Of a stretch of 64,000 nucleotides of DNA, positions 59,868 through 64,000 are shown piece after piece. Under the pieces are notes generated by a model. It did not search any database. It had not been told where the DNA came from and saw only the letters and a list, made by a program, of their open reading frames with translations. Both the position numbers and the translations under genes were made by a program. This stretch comes from Bemisia tabaci (lineage: Eukaryota > Arthropoda > Insecta > Hemiptera > Aleyrodidae). Numbering within the stretch: position 1 is the first letter of the stretch; each line of letters opens with the position of its first letter. The DNA is taken from assembly GCF_918797505.1 (NCBI RefSeq), contig NC_092794.1, positions 63,773,345-63,837,344 of the forward strand, in the 5' to 3' direction.

Positions 59868-61964
59868 ACCATAGTTCCCGATAAAGAAAACAAAGAAGTA
59901 GTAACCATGTTTATTTCAGTTTACAATGTTGTAAATTTGATGCCACATTTATTTTAGTGCAGAAGAACTAACCATTTGTAATTTGTGAACTTGCGTAAGA
60001 TTTTCCTGGAATTTTCAGAGTTTATTCTTTAAGTATTTCATGAACAATATCTTAAACATTGAACTTATAGAGGAAATTTTGTAAAACTATAGTTATGGTA
60101 GGTACGTATTTTTCTAGTTTCATATTGGTCATTTCATAGAATTAATACTTTTCTCAGAAACCAACAAACAATATCCATAGAGCCTCTTCTTATTCATGCA
60201 TTTCTTCTCTTTAATCCAAACTTTCCTTGTTTTCAATAAATGTTAATTCTCAAAACTTCAATTCATGACCAGTGTGCTTTATTACTGATGTTTCATTTTT
60301 CCTCCTTGCTACATTGAATTAATAGCATTTTAAATATTTTATCAGAAATATTGAAAGTGCTAATGCTCTGACACACTCCTATTTATGAACTTAAAATCTA
60401 GAGAAGTGCATTTTTTTGTGATGCAGAGTTCAAACCCTTGAATGCATGCTTTTCAATTTTTGTTCCTCTCTTAATATCTATGTTTAATGATCTCATTATT
60501 TAGATGCAAACATGGAAATTTTAAATTTCCCTTTGTTTCGAATTTTACATTAAATTACATATCAAGCTTGATCGTGAATTTTTATTTTACATTTTTTTGA
60601 TGATTTTTTTCTTGCCTTGTATTGGGAAGGGGGGGGGGGGGTTGAAATTAAGAAGACAGTCGAAATTTAACTGAAATATATAATATGTATATTTAAAATA
60701 AAAATAATAAAAATTCAAACGGATACAAATAATACTAGCCTGCACTAAAGAACCTGTAATAAATAGTGAAATAAGACTGAATTAGGGCACAACCAGGGTA
60801 CCCAACAGTAAAGTTTCACCGAGGAATAAAATTGAGACTATTTTCTGTGTGAGGATCTAAAACACAATATTTCACTGAAACATTCTTGAATGCTCATCGT
60901 AGCTAAAGATGTAGCACCGACACTTGATAAGCACAAAAAATTAACCATCATCGGCTAAATGCGACTTGAACATACCAATTGAAATCATATGTAAATGGAA
61001 AGGACAAAAGAGTCGTACAAAAATGCCGATCTTTAATTTTGATGAAAGAATGGTATATTTAATCTATAAAAGCTGATCTAAAGACATAGTATAGATGTAA
61101 TAAGGACAAAGAAAACCACGAGCAGCCCATGACACATACTAGAGATGAAAAATAATGCTAAAATGCGGAGAATAAGGCTCAAAAAGGTGAAAAGAGCCCG
61201 AAGCGCTTCAGCCAGTTATGCAGCTATTATTAACCCCAGGAAAAATAAAACGAACCAATGTTAATAGTAGGTTAATGTGAGTTAGTTTATTTTCGTCAGA
61301 TTGATGATGGCTGCATACTTGCCTGAAAAATTTTGAGTTCGTTTGATCTTTCTCACCCTTGTTTACTGCCTTGTAGCGCTGTTCTACATCTTACACATAG
61401 AATAACAAGGTTTTCTAATTTTTTTCCCTTCTTCACATTTGGTAGCATAATTGCATATCTTGACCTAAACCTTAGTTTTCTGAGTCCTTGGAAGGATACT
61501 TATGATTTTTTATTGTTCAGTTCAGCTGGGACGGAATTGCCTCTCTTTCATCAGAGCACTCCAATGATGATAAATATGTACCTACTAACAAATGCATTAT
61601 TTTGATGATAAGGACTGACTTAGGACAGAAGTTGAGAGTAACACTGAATATCCTCCTCTTCTAGATTGCATTACCCAATTTATAGAAACTCTATTAAGTA
61701 GAAATTCACCTGCTCTCTGCTCAGTGATACTTAAAGGTAAATGAGAGTTGATTGTTTCAAAGATTTTTTAAAATAATACTTTTAAAATGAAATAACAAAC
61801 ATGTGTAAGAACAAAAAATAATTAAAATGTTAAAAACCATTGGTAAAATAAATGAACTCGAGAGTGAGACACCACTGGTGTTTCCCTTAAAATCTTCTCA
61901 GCAAGACAAAAAAAATCATTAAAACTATCGATGGACCTGTAGACAAGGTATGAGACAGAAAAAC

Positions 61965-62150
61965 TCGTCACATGTTTCTCTTCAGAATCTTAGGTGGAAA
62001 ACAATGACAATTGGAAGTTTGGAAATTAACTCCTGAACGAGATTTTGACAAGTATTTCCATTATAAATACCATGGAAGTTAGATTGTACAATAATGTACT
62101 TTGTATTCTAGCCATTTAACCGGAGTTAATAAAAAATATTTATATCTTAA
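61965..62150 (+). repeat. Dispersed repeat, partner at 34460
   Basis: Carries CATGTTTCTCTTCAGAATCT, GTGGAAAACAA, AATTGGAAGTTTGGAAATTA and CTCCTGAACGAGATTTTGAC, in the order seen at 34460-34670. Identity is moderate; the class is unknown. Confidence 0.5.
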
Positions 62151-63065
62151 AAGAAAAAGGTTAAAAATGTACCTATGTCATAACACGCAAAATTGGAATT
62201 CGTAGGGTTATTTTATATTTTGTTTGTATCTTTAACCTTTTTCCATTGTATTCAACACATGCAAGATGCACCTCAAAAGTTATTTACAACTTGTTTATGA
62301 GTTCATTCTGAGGGTTTCTGTCAGAAAATTTATTTTCCTTGTAAAATTTTGAAGAGAGAACGTCCTGCACATTGCTTTCATTCATACCTTGCCTACAGAC
62401 CTATTAAAAGGCTTGCAGAATCAACATTGAATAAAAGGAAACTATTTTTAGAATTTTGATTGATATTTCAGGAATCTTAAGAGGGGCAAGAATCTAAAAT
62501 AGGATAGGATAATATGCTTAGGTACCTTCTTTTTACATTCTATTATTGATATTTTTCTGCATGCGACAAATCAAGACCATGAATAAGCTTTAATATCATA
62601 CATTATCCTTGTACATCCAGAATGAGGCTTGAAAAGTAATACATCAGGATTTTTCAAATATTTCAGTGATGGAAACCACTGCTACTTTCCACACCATGAA
62701 TGATAATTACCTGAAAGACCTAATTATCTGTTAAACCCAAACCGAGCCTATCGCGGCATGAAACTATTGGTTTGCCATTTGATCTGTCGCTTTGTTAACC
62801 AGTCTTTTTGCCCATTGACTGAAGAAAATTGACACGAAATTTTTTTTCAAATTTCAATACTGATTAATTTTCACACTGATTTTAGATTTAGCTGACAGTA
62901 CCATTGAAAAACGTAACAATGGCTAAAATCGAAAAATGCGTATTTCAGATGGCGCCGTTGTAAATTTGTACTCACGTTTTATTTTTTTGAAGAGTAACAC
63001 ACAAAAAGTTCTGCCTAACATTCTCTATGTATTATCCTCACTCAGTCTAAAAACATCATAGTAAA

Positions 63066-63159
63066 TTGCAAGGAAATATTTTTATAAGTTTTGCTTGAAG
63101 AAATTAAAACAATAATCAGAGATTTTTAAACGTTGCAATCAAGATACGCATTTTTCTAA
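63066..63159. repeat. Fragment of dispersed repeat, partner at 9319
   Basis: Contains GCAAGGAAATATTTTTATAA and GAGATTTTTAAACGTTGCAA followed by TCAAGATACGCATTTTTC. It parallels 9319-9411 and the inner part of the 18496-18888 element, so it is probably a decayed member of that family. Confidence 0.45.
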
Positions 63160-64000
63160 AACTTAGCTATCGATCTTTGATTAAGAACAGATGTATTGGT
63201 AAAATACAGACACACATCATACCATCTTTACATGTTGTCATTCACAAAGTCTGAGCTAATGTCCGAAAAAATAGTTCCTAATTCATTTGCACAAACTATA
63301 GTACAGTACAGGGATGACTGAAAAGTTTTTTGGAAAAGAGAGAAGTAATGATACTGCTCAAGAGAGATAGGAGAGTCTTGAAGGATTTTCTGAGGAAATT
63401 GGAAAGAGTAGGCTCTTCTTACACATCTGCCAAAGAGTGCTTATGTTACACCTCATTATGGTGATTGGTCATTCTGCAAAATGGCCAATTTTTGGTCCAT
63501 TCCACAAAAAAGGCGATAAAAAATGATTCATGCTTACACCAACAATTTTTCTCTAATATCCAACATCAGTCGATATTTTTTGTCAATTTTTGCATGTTTT
63601 AAGATGAAAATTTGTCAACAGCCCATTCGCAAAATGAGCCGATTTCCTGTTGTCCATTCCAGAGGAGAGGCAATCACAATAACAGGGTGTAACACTTACA
63701 CCACAATAACCAAAATCCTTCAGCTTTCAAAAAATATTTTCATTACCTGTGCTAACAACCACTTATATCAATTGAAAGTGCAAATGCTATCTAACATCAA
63801 CAAAAGGAAAGTTTTTCAAGTCATCAGACTATACTGGGGAAAAGTAAAAACTTTCCCCACTTGCGTGACCTCAATTTGGTGAGTGCAATTTGCAGAGCAA
63901 GTGATCAGCAAGTACAAAAGCACAAAATTTGACTCATACAAAGATTGTTGCCGTTTGGCAGTGAATCTCGTAAGCTCTGAAGGATTAAGTGAAAATAATG

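Larger units (their letters stand above)
51518..64000. other. Non-genic right-hand stretch
   Basis: No complete gene is recognised in these 12.5 kb. The GLMP 3' UTR is at the left edge, with a possible AATAAA at 51893-51898. The stretch contains repeats at 51665-51850, 52684-52924, 53978-54218, 59720-59867, 61965-62150 and 63066-63159 and a T49 run at 54451-54499. It also has purine/pyrimidine-skewed patches at 54957-54981 and 56610-56630 and a weak candidate terminal exon at 57657-57859. Other open frames, such as 61333-61605 and 63523-63882, have no recognisable domain. Confidence 0.6.

Noticed and set aside
61333..61605. 90-codon frame with hydrophobic patches
   Set aside because: T-rich sequence produces hydrophobic codons by chance; no splice or start context supports it.
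63523..63882. 119-codon plus-strand frame
   Set aside because: No recognisable family and no compositional difference from neighbouring non-genic DNA.

Overview
The window is animal nuclear DNA, most likely from an insect. It is AT-rich, its genes are split by many GT-AG introns, and its intergenic DNA is full of short inverted-repeat elements and long A/T runs. The gene set (mitochondrial IDH3A, TCF25, GLMP, a THAP/C2H2 factor and a C2H2 factor) is ordinary for an arthropod. Repeat style and intron density would fit a hemipteran such as a whitefly, but the species is inference. No prokaryotic operon, CRISPR array, rRNA or intact retroelement coding region was seen.

Layout. 1-6823 is non-genic with several inverted-repeat elements. 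6824-12440 (minus) is a complete six-exon gene for the alpha subunit of mitochondrial NAD-dependent isocitrate dehydrogenase (354 aa). About 0.7 kb of probable divergent promoter separates it from a plus-strand gene: THAP-domain exons at 15044-16663 and C2H2 zinc-finger exons at 19120-20865, probably one gene although the joining splice is unsure. 20866-24655 is non-genic and repeat-rich. 24656-37055 (plus) is a complete 11-exon TCF25/Nulp1/Rqc1 gene (641 aa). 37056-42591 is non-genic and includes the TCF25 3' UTR. 42592-44457 (minus) is a single-exon 621-aa protein with eight C2H2 fingers. 46018-51517 (plus) is a complete six-exon gene for glycosylated lysosomal membrane protein GLMP (405 aa). 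51518-64000 holds no recognised gene, several repeats and one weak candidate terminal exon.

The genes are not an operon and do not share a pathway. They cover the TCA cycle (IDH3A), ribosome-associated quality control (TCF25), the lysosomal membrane (GLMP) and presumed transcription control (two DNA-binding proteins). Two start-to-start arrangements, IDH3A/THAP and the 621-aa zinc finger/GLMP, suggest shared promoter regions.

The most unusual content is the repeat landscape. It includes long, nearly full-length palindromes of about 420-440 bp bounded by TTAA on both sides (three copies plus a diverged, interrupted one). At least three other inverted-repeat families recur several times, some nested in one another and several inside introns. 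They look like non-autonomous DNA transposons and would form long hairpins if transcribed. All exon boundaries come from reading splice sites, reading frame and remembered family sequence; no alignment was run.
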